Shown here: positions 17,170 to 26,012 of the stretch, piece by piece
Position numbering within the stretch: position 1 is the stretch's first letter
Layout: each line of letters opens with the position of its first letter
From: Oscillibacter sp.
Lineage (GTDB): Bacteria > Bacillota > Clostridia > Oscillospirales > Oscillospiraceae
Direction of reading: 5' to 3'
NCBI GenBank assembly: GCA_022791135.1
Contig: JAAVYM010000051.1
Span: 1 to 64,000 of the forward strand
DNA: 64,000 nt
Position numbers and translations under genes: made by a program
Notes under the pieces: model-generated
The model's database searches: none
Seen by the model: only the letters and a program-made list of their open reading frames with translations
Told to the model about the DNA's origin: nothing

Positions 17170-19206
17170 TCAGCTCAGGCCGGATTCCCACAGCGCCCGC
17201 CCCTTGGGCGTCAGCTGGCTGCCGCCCCGGCCACGGCTGACCCGGGCCAGCCCCTGATCTGCCATATCCGTCAGGATGCGGCGAACCTCCTGCTGGGAGA
17301 GGGGGACGCGGGATTCCCGCGCACGCTGCAGCAGCTTTTCACGCCCCATGGGGACTCCGGACTCCGAAGCCCGGTACAGCTCTTCCAGCACAAAGCGGAA
17401 GGCGTCGGAAGCAGCGGGCGGCTCCGCCTTTTGGCACTTCTCCCCCGCGAGGAACAGCGTGGGCGGCAGGTCCTCCAGCGTGATCTCCTCGTGGCCAGTG
17501 TATATGAAATACTCCACCGCGTTCCGCAGCTCCCGGATATTCCCCGGCCAGGCGTGGCGGCGGAAAAACTCCCGCACCGGCTCCGTCAGGCGGAAGGACC
17601 CCTTCAGCTCCCGGCGGAAATGCTCGGTCAGCAAAAACATGTCCTCCCCCCGCTCCGTCAGCGGCGGGATTACCACTGGCAGGGTGTTCAGCCGGTAGTA
17701 CAGGTCCCGGCGGAAGCTCCCCTCCCGGACCTTCTCCTCCAGCGCCTCATTTGTAGCGGCCACAATCCGGACATCCACGTGGATGATCCGGTTGCCTCCC
17801 ACCCGCATGACCTCCCGCTCCTGGAGCGCCCGGAGGAGCTTCACCTGTAGGGCGGGACTCATGCCCTCCACCTCATCTAAAAACAGCGTCCCCCGGTGGG
17901 CCAGTTCGAAAAGGCCCGGACGGCCGCCCTTTTTCGCCCCGGTGAAGGCCCCCTCCTCATATCCAAACAGCTCGCTCTCCAGCAGGTTCTCCGGAAACGC
18001 CGCCACATTAATCGCCACAAAGGGTCCCCTGTCCCGCCGGGAGGCCCGGTGCACCGCGTGGGCGAAGAGTTCCTTTCCCGTTCCGGTCTCGCCGATCAGC
18101 AGCACCGGGCTTTCGCTCCGGGCCATGCGGCTCAGTGTCTCCTTGGTCTTTTGAATCGCCGGGGAGCGGCCCACCACGTCGGCAAAGCTGTATTTCGCGC
18201 AGTAGCCCCGCTGGAGCAGCTGCCCCCGCAGCTCGTTCTGCCGGATTTCCACGTCGTTGAACCGCTGCAAAATGGCAAAGGCCCCGATGCACGCCTCCTG
18301 CCGGATTACCGGAACCACCTCCACGCTGAGGTTCACGCCATTGACCTTGATGACCCGGACAGGCAGGGTCTGCCTGCTCCGGAGACACTCGCCGAAGGGA
18401 ATGTAGGGGAAGACCTCCTCCGCCCGTCTGTCCCGAATCAGTTCCGCGCCGACGCAGGTCATCTCCTCGGCGTGGCGGTTGCAGGCGAAGACCTCCCCCT
18501 TCTCATTGACGCCCACGACGCCATCCTCCAGGCTTTCCATTAAAATATGAAACTGGCTCTCCAGGCGGATGGAACGGGCGAACATCTGATCGAAGCTGTA
18601 GTTACTGGTGGCGATGGACTGAAAATACGCCTGAAAGGGTTCCGTCTCCAGCAGCGACTCCAACTTCAGCCGCAGAGCGATTTCAATCATCATGCCGGAG
18701 GTGCACACCCGCTGGCCCAGATCGATGACCGTCTCCACCGACGGCGGCACATAGCGGGTCTCCCCCGGCGTCACGGCAATGTGAAACTCCTCCTTCAAGA
18801 CCGCGCCGGGATAGAAGGGCGTCCAGCGGACCTGGGTCACGCCGAACTGCTCCAGCTGGGCGATGGCTTCCCGGGCCATGGTCTCCGTCATATTCACAAA
18901 GAGTACCTTGCTCCCGGCGGGCAGTTCCTTCAGCCTCCGCAGCTCCTGCCAGCGGAAGGAGACCTGGATTGCCATGGTCTGGCAGCCGATGGGCACGTGC
19001 CGGGCCAGCTCCTCGGCGGAGCCGTAGGCGTCCGTGGAGACGGCGAAGAGATCCGCCGCCTCCAGCACTCCGGCGGCAGAGCCGTCCATCACGGAAAAAA
19101 CGGAGACCTCCGCCTCCTCCGCAAACAGCCCCCGGATGTCCCGCCCATAGGATTCTCCCGCGCGGGGATCCAGGGCGATGACGGAAATGGTCTTTTTTCT
19201 GGCCAC
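17170..19206 (-). CDS. Sigma-54-dependent transcriptional activator (PrpR_N-like sensor, PAS, AAA+)
   Basis: 678-residue enhancer-binding protein. The N-terminal ~190 residues resemble the PrpR_N ligand-sensing domain. A PAS segment follows (about 205-310), then the AAA+ core: Walker A GETGTGKE (about 368), GAFTGA loop that contacts sigma-54 (about 419), Walker B LFLDEVEG (about 442), arginine-finger region and PGNIREL (about 555). The C terminus is not a Fis helix-turn-helix. It looks like a winged helix ending in LTPKGRALWESG, as in a clostridial subgroup. It lies between two genes whose promoters are sigma-54 type and point outward, so it probably activates both. By context the effector is cysteine or a related metabolite (inference). 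Confidence 0.93.
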   Translation of the reverse strand: MARKKTISVIALDPRAGESYGRDIRGLFAEEAEVSVFSVMDGSAAGVLEAADLFAVSTDAYGSAEELARHVPIGCQTMAIQVSFRWQELRRLKELPAGSKVLFVNMTETMAREAIAQLEQFGVTQVRWTPFYPGAVLKEEFHIAVTPGETRYVPPSVETVIDLGQRVCTSGMMIEIALRLKLESLLETEPFQAYFQSIATSNYSFDQMFARSIRLESQFHILMESLEDGVVGVNEKGEVFACNRHAEEMTCVGAELIRDRRAEEVFPYIPFGECLRSRQTLPVRVIKVNGVNLSVEVVPVIRQEACIGAFAILQRFNDVEIRQNELRGQLLQRGYCAKYSFADVVGRSPAIQKTKETLSRMARSESPVLLIGETGTGKELFAHAVHRASRRDRGPFVAINVAAFPENLLESELFGYEEGAFTGAKKGGRPGLFELAHRGTLFLDEVEGMSPALQVKLLRALQEREVMRVGGNRIIHVDVRIVAATNEALEEKVREGSFRRDLYYRLNTLPVVIPPLTERGEDMFLLTEHFRRELKGSFRLTEPVREFFRRHAWPGNIRELRNAVEYFIYTGHEEITLEDLPPTLFLAGEKCQKAEPPAASDAFRFVLEELYRASESGVPMGREKLLQRARESRVPLSQQEVRRILTDMADQGLARVSRGRGGSQLTPKGRALWESGLS

Positions 19207-19298
19207 CTATTTCCACTCCTTTAACCAATATAGGAGCTATTAAATCACATTTTGCCGGATTTTGCAAGGCTTTCCCTAGAAGCTTTCCGGCTTTTTGT

Positions 19299-19315
19299 TT
19301 GGCACGTCCTTTGCT
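19299..19315 (+). promoter_or_regulatory. Sigma-54 (-24/-12) promoter of the cysteine desulfidase gene
   Basis: TTGGCACGTCCTTTGCT matches the TGGCACG-N4-TTGCW consensus at every conserved base, with GG (19301) and GC (19313) 12 nt apart. The predicted start is about 19326, 31 nt before the ATG. It is divergent from the activator gene. Confidence 0.9.
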
Positions 19316-19356
19316 TAATAGTATCACCATGAACGAAATTTGAAAGGAGCGTTTTT

Positions 19357-20643
19357 ATGATTACAAAGGAAGAACTGCTGACCCTGCTGCGCCAGGAGGT
19401 GGTCCCCGCTCTGGGCTGCACGGAGCCGGTGTGCGTGGCCCTGGCCGCTGCGGACGCCTGCCGGGCCATTGGGGGAGATATCATCTCCGTGAAACTGGAG
19501 GTCAACCCCGGTATCTACAAAAACGGCATGAGCGTCGGCATTCCAGGCTTTCCCCGGGTGGGATTGAAGTACGCCGCCGCCTTGGGCGCCGGGCTGCGGA
19601 ACCCGGAAAAGGGCCTCCAGCTTCTGGAGGATCTCAGCGAGGAGATTTCCACCCAGGCCATCCGGCTGGTGGAGGAGCGGCGCGTGGAAGTCGCCATCAA
19701 ATCCGGCGAGTCCCAGCTCTACGCCCGGGCAGAGGTGACTACCGCCGCCGGGGTGGGCGTCAGCGAAATTCGCGGGACTCACTCCAACATCGTCCTCACC
19801 CAGCGGAATCAGGAGGTGTTGTTCGAAAAGCCCTGGTCCTCCGGGGAGGAGGACCCCCTCCATGCCAAGCTGAGGTCCATGTCCGTGGCCGAAATCAAGG
19901 CCGTGATCGATCAATGCTCCGAGGAGGAACTGGCCTGCATGCTGGAGGGCATGGAGATGAACGAGCGCCTGGCAGACTTCGGCCTGGAGAACAACCCCGG
20001 CATCGGCATTGCCGGAGCACTGAAGCGCCAGGTCGAGGGCGGCGTCATGGGAGACAGTCTGCTCAGCCGCACCATGGCCCGGGTGGCCAGCAGCGCCGAG
20101 GGGCGGATGAGCGGCTGTCCCTACGCCGTCATGAGCAGCGCCGGCAGCGGCAACCACGGCATCACCGCCGTCATTCCCGTGGCGGAGCTGGCCCGCCACC
20201 TCGGCTCCTCCCGGGAACAGCTGGTGAAGGCCCTGGCCTTCTCCCACACGCTGAACGTCTACATCAAGCTCTTCACCGGGAAGCTGTCCGCAACCTGCGG
20301 CTGCGGCGTCTCCGCCGCTACGGCCGCTTCGGCCGCCATGGTCTGGCTTTTGGGCGGGAACGACCGGCAAATCGGCGGGGCCATCATCAACATGAGCGGC
20401 AATCTCACCGGCATGGTCTGCGACGGCGGGAAAACCGGCTGCGCCCTGAAGCTGGCTACCGCCGCCGGCGCAGCGCTGATGTGCGCCTATCTCGCCGTCA
20501 GCAGCGTAACCCTCCCCGCCAGCGACGGCATCTGCGGAGAGACGCCGGAACAGGCTATCCGCAACATGGGCCGGGTCAGCAGTCCTGGCATGCTGGAGAC
20601 AGACCGGACCATTCTGGAGATCATGATGGAAAAGGAGGCATAA
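19357..20643 (+). CDS. L-cysteine desulfidase / serine dehydratase-like Fe-S enzyme (CyuA family)
   Basis: 428 residues of the UPF0597/CyuA family, related to Fe-S L-serine dehydratase alpha chains. Members break L-cysteine into pyruvate, ammonia and sulfide with a [4Fe-4S] cluster. Candidate cluster cysteines are in PALGCTEPV (Cys21), TCGCGVS (about 313-315) and GKTGCALK (about 362), the three positions expected of the family. Other signatures: [11 protein letters not shown] and the repeated GSGNHGITA. An AAAGGAG site precedes the ATG. It is controlled by the sigma-54 promoter directly upstream. The product is sulfide, which links it to the rhodanese and thioredoxin operons elsewhere in the window. 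Confidence 0.9.
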   Translation: MITKEELLTLLRQEVVPALGCTEPVCVALAAADACRAIGGDIISVKLEVNPGIYKNGMSVGIPGFPRVGLKYAAALGAGLRNPEKGLQLLEDLSEEISTQAIRLVEERRVEVAIKSGESQLYARAEVTTAAGVGVSEIRGTHSNIVLTQRNQEVLFEKPWSSGEEDPLHAKLRSMSVAEIKAVIDQCSEEELACMLEGMEMNERLADFGLENNPGIGIAGALKRQVEGGVMGDSLLSRTMARVASSAEGRMSGCPYAVMSSAGSGNHGITAVIPVAELARHLGSSREQLVKALAFSHTLNVYIKLFTGKLSATCGCGVSAATAASAAMVWLLGGNDRQIGGAIINMSGNLTGMVCDGGKTGCALKLATAAGAALMCAYLAVSSVTLPASDGICGETPEQAIRNMGRVSSPGMLETDRTILEIMMEKEA

Positions 20644-20774
20644 GACCCTCCGTCCGGCCCGGAACGCAAACGGTCCGCGCTCCGAAGCCTGAGCCCCGCC
20701 TTCTCCCCAGCAGCAACCAGAACCCTCACATCCGGTCCTGTTTTCAAGGCCATCGTTTAGAGCGGTTCCCATCA

Positions 20775-20816
20775 AAAAACTCCCGCGTAACCCTTTGGGT
20801 ATACGCGGGAGTTTTT
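20775..20816. terminator. Bidirectional terminator between convergent genes
   Basis: 15-bp perfect arms (20775-20789 and 20802-20816), A-rich on the left and T-rich on the right, with a CCC/GGG inner pairing. It serves both the desulfidase gene and the leftward malic enzyme gene. Confidence 0.92.
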
Positions 20817-20830
20817 CACATTCAGCGCTC

Positions 20831-22003
20831 TTACAGCCGGGCCACACCGGACTTCCGGGCGGCTTCGGCCACGGCTTTCGCCACGGCGGGTCCCACCCGC
20901 TTGTCAAACGCCTTGGGGATGATGTAGTCGGCGTTCAGCTCCTCATCGGAGATCAGGCCGGCCAGGGCGTGGGCAGCGGCCATCTTCATCTCCTCGTTGA
21001 TGTCGCTGGCCCGCACATCGAAGGTCCCCCGGAAGACGCCGGGGAAGGCCAGGACGTTGTTGATCTGGTTGGGGAAGTCGCTCCGCCCGGTGGAGACCAC
21101 CGCCGCGCCGCCAGCCTTTGCCTCGTCGGGGAAAATCTCCGGCGTGGGGTTGGCGCAGGCAAAGACAATGGCATCCTGATTCATGGTCTTGACCATGTCA
21201 GCCGTCACGGTACCGGGGGCGGAGACGCCGATGAACACGTCCGCGCCCGCCAGGACGTCGGCCAGGGAACCGGACTTCTTCTCCCGGTTCGTCACCTGGG
21301 CCATCTCCTCCTTGATCCAGTTCAGGCCCTCCCGGCCCTCATAGATCGCGCCCTTGCGGTCGCACATGGTGACGTTCCGGAAGCCCGCGGACAGCAGCAG
21401 CTTCACGATGGAGATCGCCGCCGCGCCCGCGCCGGAGGTGACCACCTTCACGTCCTCCTTCTTCTTGCCCACCACCTTCAGCGCGTTCAGCAGACCCGCC
21501 AGGGTGATGATGGCGGTGCCGTGCTGGTCATCATGGAAGATGGGGATGTCGCACTTTTCCTTCAGCTTCCGCTCGATCTCAAAGCACCGGGGCGCGGCGA
21601 TATCCTCCAGATTGATGCCGCCGAAGGAGCCGGACATCAGATAGACGGCGTTGACGAACTCGTCCACGTCGTGGGTCTTCACACAGAGGGGGAAGGCGTC
21701 CACGTCGCCAAAGGCCTTGAAGAGCACGCATTTGCCCTCCATGACGGGCATGCCCGCCTCGGGGCCGATATCGCCCAGGCCCAGGACGGCGGAGCCGTCG
21801 GTGATGACGGCGCAGAGGTTGTGGCGCCGGGTCAGCTCATAGCTCTTGCTGATATCCTTTTGGATCTCCAGGCAGGGCTGGGCCACGCCGGGCGTATAGG
21901 CCAGGCTCAAATCGTCCTTGGTCTCCACAGGAACCGTGGCAACGACTTCGATCTTGCCCTTCCACTCGCCATGGAGCCGGAGGGATTCCTTCGCGTAATC
22001 CAT
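20831..22003 (-). CDS. NAD(P)-dependent malic enzyme
   Basis: 390-residue short-form malic enzyme (no phosphotransacetylase tail), decarboxylating malate to pyruvate. Motifs: LAYTPGVAQPC (catalytic Tyr), VITDGSAVLGLGDIGP, GKCVLFKAFGDVDAFP, FGGINLEDIAAPRCFEIE (metal site), DDQHGTAI, the dinucleotide-binding GAGAAAIS and ACANPTPEI. Its start is 18 nt after the Ldh_2 gene, so the two form an operon behind the attenuator leader. Cofactor preference (NAD or NADP) cannot be told by reading. Confidence 0.95.
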   Translation of the reverse strand: MDYAKESLRLHGEWKGKIEVVATVPVETKDDLSLAYTPGVAQPCLEIQKDISKSYELTRRHNLCAVITDGSAVLGLGDIGPEAGMPVMEGKCVLFKAFGDVDAFPLCVKTHDVDEFVNAVYLMSGSFGGINLEDIAAPRCFEIERKLKEKCDIPIFHDDQHGTAIITLAGLLNALKVVGKKKEDVKVVTSGAGAAAISIVKLLLSAGFRNVTMCDRKGAIYEGREGLNWIKEEMAQVTNREKKSGSLADVLAGADVFIGVSAPGTVTADMVKTMNQDAIVFACANPTPEIFPDEAKAGGAAVVSTGRSDFPNQINNVLAFPGVFRGTFDVRASDINEEMKMAAAHALAGLISDEELNADYIIPKAFDKRVGPAVAKAVAEAARKSGVARL

Positions 22004-22021
22004 GATAGCAGTACCTCCTTA

Positions 22022-23137
22022 TTATTTCTGATCCTCAAAGGGGAAATGATAGGGCAGGCCCAGCTTGTCCCGGACCTCAATGATTTCCTTCTGAACAGAC
22101 TCGCTCACAGGCACGCCCTTGTCCTTGCGGTCCTGCCAGGCCAGCCATTCCTTCTCGCCGGCGGTGTAGATGCGCTCCGCGCCGGGGGCCTTCTCGGAGT
22201 TGCGCAGGCCGCGGCAGATGTCGCCCGCCGTCTTCTTGAAGGTGTCCAGGCCCATGAAGAACTCGGGGTTGATCACAAAGAAGAAGTGACCCAGGCGGTA
22301 CATCTTATTGCTGCCGTCAGGGTTCTTGCCGCTCAGTTCCTTCAGATGGGGGCCGCCCGCCAGGGCCGAGGAGAGAATCTCCACAATGGTGGTAAAGCCA
22401 TAGCCCTTATAGCCGCCGGTGGCCTCGCCCAGGCCGCCGATGGACAGCAAGGCGCAGTTTCCGGCCCGCATCTCCGTGAGGATCTTGGCGGAATCCGTCA
22501 TGGTGCCGCCGTCCTTCGTGACGACCAGTCCCTCCGGCGTGGGCTTGCCGCCCCGGGCGTAGTACTCAATCTTGCCGTTTTGCACGATGGAGGTGGCGCA
22601 GTCGAAGTTGAAGGCAAACTCCTCGTCGGTGGGCAGAGAGAAGGTGAAGGGGTTTGTGCCCATCATGGGTTCCACACCCCAGGTGGGGGCCACGGAGGGC
22701 CTGGCGTTGGTGCCGGAGATGCCGATCATGCCGGCCTTCTCCGCCATGGAGGTCCAGTAGCCTGCAATGCCGTAGTGGGTGGAGTTGTAAATCGTGCCGC
22801 CGGCCATGCCGTATTTGGCGGCCTTCTCAATCAGCATCTCCATCATATGGTAGCTGGCCACCATGCCCATGCCGTTGTTGGCGTCCATGACTACGGTGGT
22901 GGGGGTATCCTTCACGATGTCCATCTTCGTCACAGGGAGGAGGGTGCCGTTGACAATCCGGTCAATGTAAATGGGCTTGAAGCGGTTGCAGCCGTGGCTC
23001 TCAATGCCCCGGCGGTCAGACTCCAGCAGGACGTCCGCGCAGATTTTCGCATCCTCCTCGGGCACGCCATAACCCTTAAAGGCATCGGTCAAAAAGCGGT
23101 CCATCAGATCCCAGGATACATAAGGTCTTGTTTCCAT
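22022..23137 (-). CDS. Malate/L-lactate dehydrogenase family (Ldh_2) oxidoreductase
   Basis: 371 residues of the Ldh_2/YlbC/AllD/ComC fold, distinct from Rossmann-fold lactate dehydrogenases. Seen: ESDRRGIESHGCNRF (the SHG motif with the catalytic His), MDANNGMGMV, NSTHYGIAGYW, the GTNPFTFSLPT segment, DCATSIVQNGK and ATGGYKGYG. Family members oxidise malate, L-lactate, sulfolactate or ureidoglycolate with NAD(P), so substrate is open. Pairing with malic enzyme favours malate or lactate. A sigma-A promoter and a terminator hairpin precede the gene. Confidence 0.92.
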   Translation of the reverse strand: METRPYVSWDLMDRFLTDAFKGYGVPEEDAKICADVLLESDRRGIESHGCNRFKPIYIDRIVNGTLLPVTKMDIVKDTPTTVVMDANNGMGMVASYHMMEMLIEKAAKYGMAGGTIYNSTHYGIAGYWTSMAEKAGMIGISGTNARPSVAPTWGVEPMMGTNPFTFSLPTDEEFAFNFDCATSIVQNGKIEYYARGGKPTPEGLVVTKDGGTMTDSAKILTEMRAGNCALLSIGGLGEATGGYKGYGFTTIVEILSSALAGGPHLKELSGKNPDGSNKMYRLGHFFFVINPEFFMGLDTFKKTAGDICRGLRNSEKAPGAERIYTAGEKEWLAWQDRKDKGVPVSESVQKEIIEVRDKLGLPYHFPFEDQK

Positions 23138-23179
23138 AGCTCCATACTCCTTTTACCATATTTAGGGCGCTGCATATGC

Positions 23180-23228
23180 AAAAAGAGCGCAGCAACTACA
23201 CCTACTGGACTAGGCAGTTGTCGCGCTC
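23180..23228 (-). promoter_or_regulatory. Leader attenuator hairpin of the Ldh_2-malic enzyme operon
   Basis: On the minus strand a stem-loop (23228-23185; GAGCGC/GCGCTC base, CAACT/AGTTG, inner CCTA/TAGG) is followed directly by TTTTT (23184-23180). That is an intrinsic terminator about 38-85 nt into the transcript and about 45 nt before the start codon. A terminator in the 5' leader implies conditional read-through. I recall a candidate structured RNA called ldh2 upstream of such genes in Clostridia; this is from memory and not checked. Confidence 0.7.
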
Positions 23229-23272
23229 ATCTCACATACTCTCTTAGCAGTCGAGCCGTCATCAGCGTGTTT

Positions 23273-23301
23273 AGTATAGCAGTCCGGTTTCAAAAATGCA
23301 A
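23273..23301 (-). promoter_or_regulatory. Sigma-A promoter of the Ldh_2-malic enzyme operon
   Basis: Minus-strand TTGCAT (23301-23296), 17-nt spacer, TATACT (23278-23273). Predicted start about 23266. Confidence 0.7.
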
Positions 23302-23441
23302 GGGGCAATTTGCCCTTGCCTGGCCTTGTGTGTGCGTTTTCCATAAAACCATTGTCCTGCAATGGATACACCCGTTTTTTCGGCAAAAAGCGGCGCTATT
23401 GTAAACGTTTAACTACTCTCATTTTCTCCATTATGGCAAAA

Positions 23442-23469
23442 GGCCGGGCGGGATTTCCTCCGCCCGGCC
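23442..23469 (-). terminator. Terminator of manA
   Basis: 10-bp perfect GC stem (23442-23451 with 23460-23469), followed on the minus strand by TTTTGCC, 18 nt after the manA stop. Confidence 0.8.
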
Positions 23470-23486
23470 GCAGCCCGTCTCCCTTA

Positions 23487-24413
23487 TTAGGGTATGTAGG
23501 TCGCCAGAGTCTGACAGTTGCCGCGCACACGGTACTCCCCACTGCCGGCGGGGAGAAACAGGCAGTTCCCCTGCCGGACCTCCCGGCTCTCGCCGCCGCA
23601 GTCCAATGTCCCCTGTCCCCGCGCCACCAGCAGGGCATGAAAGGACTCCTCCCCGCAGCAGCCCTGGAAATCCCCATCGTACCGGTCCACAACAAAGGAA
23701 TCGCACATCCCCAGATGCGGCCCGAAATCCAGGGGTTTCACGGGGTGGAGGTCTGTCACCTCCAGGGCCTTTTCCACGTGAAGGGGACGGGGCTTGCCGT
23801 CAGCCCCTACCCGGTTATAATCGTACACCCGGTAGGTCACGTTGGAGTTTTGCTGAATTTCCGCCATCACCAGCCCCGCGCCAATGGCATGAAGGGTACC
23901 GGCGGGGATAAAAAACACGTCCCCCTGCTGCACGGGGACTCTGTGAAGCAGCTCCGTCAGCGTCCCGCCGGCGATGGCGGCGGCGTACTCCTCCCGACTG
24001 ACCTCCCGCTCAAAGCCGTAGTACAAACAGGCGTGGGGTTCTGCCTTCAGCGCGACCCACATTTCCGTCTTGCCGTACTGCCCCTCGTGCGTCCGGGCGT
24101 ATTCGTCGGAAGGGTGAACCTGAATCGACAATTCCCGTTCCGCATCGATGAGTTTAATCAGCACCGGGAAATCCCTGAAGCGGCCGCAGTGGGTACCCAG
24201 GGCCTTCGTCCCCGCCTCTTCCAGGCATGACCTCAAGGTCCGGCCCGCCCAAGGCCCGTCCGCCACAACGGAAGACCCGTCCGGATGACAGGAAAGGACC
24301 CAGGCTTCCGCCAAGGGGTCCGCAGTGCTTTGGACGCCGAAATCCTCCCGCAGTCTGCGGCGCCCGCCCCAGAGATAGTCCTTACAGGCAGGGGAAAGCA
24401 GATACGCTGGCAT
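23487..24413 (-). CDS. manA: Type I mannose-6-phosphate isomerase
   Basis: 308-residue zinc cupin that interconverts fructose-6-phosphate and mannose-6-phosphate. It begins with KDYLWGG, and has the metal-site motif SIQVHPSDEYAR, GKTEMWVAL, then PAGTLHAIGAG, and the IQQNSNVTYRVYDYNR segment with the catalytic Arg region. The length fits the short bacterial class (about 310). GGAGGA precedes the ATG. It feeds mannose into glycolysis or supplies mannose-6-phosphate for GDP-mannose and glycans. The upstream glycosyltransferase-MarR gene runs the same way 94 nt away, so cotranscription is possible. Confidence 0.94.
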   Translation of the reverse strand: MPAYLLSPACKDYLWGGRRRLREDFGVQSTADPLAEAWVLSCHPDGSSVVADGPWAGRTLRSCLEEAGTKALGTHCGRFRDFPVLIKLIDAERELSIQVHPSDEYARTHEGQYGKTEMWVALKAEPHACLYYGFEREVSREEYAAAIAGGTLTELLHRVPVQQGDVFFIPAGTLHAIGAGLVMAEIQQNSNVTYRVYDYNRVGADGKPRPLHVEKALEVTDLHPVKPLDFGPHLGMCDSFVVDRYDGDFQGCCGEESFHALLVARGQGTLDCGGESREVRQGNCLFLPAGSGEYRVRGNCQTLATYIP

Positions 24414-24507
24414 AGCAATGTCCTCCTTGCTTGCGGGGCCTTCCGGCCCGTTATCCGAATCTTATACAGCATAAATCTCCCGGCACATGGAGAAGCCGCT
24501 CACTTTT

Positions 24508-25818
24508 TTATTGGAGCACATCCCGGATATTCCGACGGATTTTCGCGGAGCAGCGCTCGTATTCCTCCCGCTCCTCCTGGCTGAACCCCGCCAGACAGAC
24601 GGAAGAAAAGTCCCTCCACGCCTCCTCCAGGCCAGCCCGAACCAGCCCGGCCTCAGGCAGGAAACTAATCTCCAGGCGCTTGTCCCCCCGTGCCGTTCCC
24701 CGAACCTCCGAAACGGAGATCAGCCCCTTGCCCGCCAGGCGGTTCAAGGACACAGTCAGGGCACTTCGGGACAAGCCCGCAAAATCCGCCAGCTCCCGCC
24801 GGGTTCCCGAGGAGAGCTTCTCCAGATGCAGCAGCAAGCGGACATCCGGAAGAGAGAGGTCATTTTTTAGCGCCGCAGTTTCCAGATAATAGTCCAGCAG
24901 CTTCCTCTCCCGGAAGCGGTCAAAGAGAAACCCCTCCCCCGACCATGCGGCAGCGGGAACCTGAACCCGCTCGCTGCCCAGCCGGAACGCCGCCGGCCGG
25001 GGTGGTACCGCGCCGTCCTCGGCAGCGTCAATAAGGAATCGATAGATTTTCAGGCGGCGTTTTTCGTACTCCGCCTCATCCAGGACGGTTTTGTAGAACT
25101 GGTTGTAATACTCAAACACCGTCAGCTTCATTTGAATGGTTTTCGAAATGCTCAGCCCCTGGGTACACAGGGAACCTTTGGTTTTTACGTAGTAGTAGAT
25201 GGGCACCTGCAAGGCGAAGAAGCGCTGGGCGTGACGGATATACTCTAAGTTAAACATAAAGTCTTCGCACCAGCTGATGGCCTGGTCCATGCGCAGGTTA
25301 TGCTTCTGGATAATATCCCGGCGATAGAGCTTGTTCCACAAAACGCCATAGTAAAAATCGGCTGGGTTCTCCATCATATGGGCGGCATACTCCTCACGGC
25401 TGAGGACGCCGCTCTCGTCAATATCTCCCTTGGCAGACACCCGGTCGCCCACCACCCGGTAAAAGTCCGCAACGACCAAATCGCACGCCTCTTCCTCCGC
25501 AGCCCGGACCAGCAGCTTGGTCGCGTTGGGCGTAATCCAGTCGTCGGCGTCCATAAATTGCAGGTACTGCCCCCGGGCCTGGCCGATGGCCAGGTTCCGA
25601 GTGTCGGAAACACCGGTATTTTCCTTATGAATCACCCGCACGCGGGAATCCGAGGCGGCGAAGCCGTCGCAAACCGCACCAGAACCGTCCCGGCTGCCGT
25701 CGTCCGCCAGGATCAGCTCGAAGTCCGTATACTCCTGTTCCAGGACGCTTTCCACACAGCGGCGAAGAGTCGGTTCTGCGTTGTAAACCGGAACAATGAT
25801 GCTGACGGACGGACCCAT
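24508..25818 (-). CDS. Family 2 glycosyltransferase fused to a C-terminal MarR-type winged helix
   Basis: 436 residues with two unrelated parts. Residues about 1-290 are a GT-A fold family 2 glycosyltransferase: VSIIVPVYNAEPTLRRC, LILADDGSRDGS, NTGVSDTRN, FMDADDW (DxD metal site) and a WCEDFMFN region. Residues about 315-430 read like a MarR regulator: DVRLLLHLEKL, TRRELADFAGLSRSALT (recognition helix), RLAGKGLI, a wing with ARGDKRLEISF, and a dimerisation helix. A frameshift or split was looked for and not seen; the frame is continuous. The product may be a cytosolic enzyme that also binds DNA, or the enzyme domain may serve as a sensor (inference). AGGAG lies upstream of the ATG. Confidence 0.85.
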   Translation of the reverse strand: MGPSVSIIVPVYNAEPTLRRCVESVLEQEYTDFELILADDGSRDGSGAVCDGFAASDSRVRVIHKENTGVSDTRNLAIGQARGQYLQFMDADDWITPNATKLLVRAAEEEACDLVVADFYRVVGDRVSAKGDIDESGVLSREEYAAHMMENPADFYYGVLWNKLYRRDIIQKHNLRMDQAISWCEDFMFNLEYIRHAQRFFALQVPIYYYVKTKGSLCTQGLSISKTIQMKLTVFEYYNQFYKTVLDEAEYEKRRLKIYRFLIDAAEDGAVPPRPAAFRLGSERVQVPAAAWSGEGFLFDRFRERKLLDYYLETAALKNDLSLPDVRLLLHLEKLSSGTRRELADFAGLSRSALTVSLNRLAGKGLISVSEVRGTARGDKRLEISFLPEAGLVRAGLEEAWRDFSSVCLAGFSQEEREEYERCSAKIRRNIRDVLQ

Positions 25819-26012
25819 AAAAACGCTCCTTTTCTTAGATCAACATGTACTCCCTATCGCCAAAGTGCTCTCGCCAGCCCGGGGCGAGGAGCCGGCTAAG
25901 CTCGCCCGGCAGGCATCGGCGGCGCAAGCAGCCGGAAGCGGGTCCTCCGGACATTTCCCAAAACACAGGAGGAATTCTCCGGCATGGTTGTCCAACCGTG
26001 CCCTTGCAAAAC

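Noticed and set aside
19324-20907. 527-codon minus-strand frame opposite the cysteine desulfidase gene
   Set aside because: Shadow frame; the plus-strand gene has conserved cysteines, ribosome binding site and a sigma-54 promoter.
20795-23404. 869-codon open frame on the plus strand opposite the Ldh_2 and malic enzyme genes
   Set aside because: Antisense shadow of two clearly identified genes in GC-rich DNA; the translation is rich in His, Gly, Leu and Val without family features.
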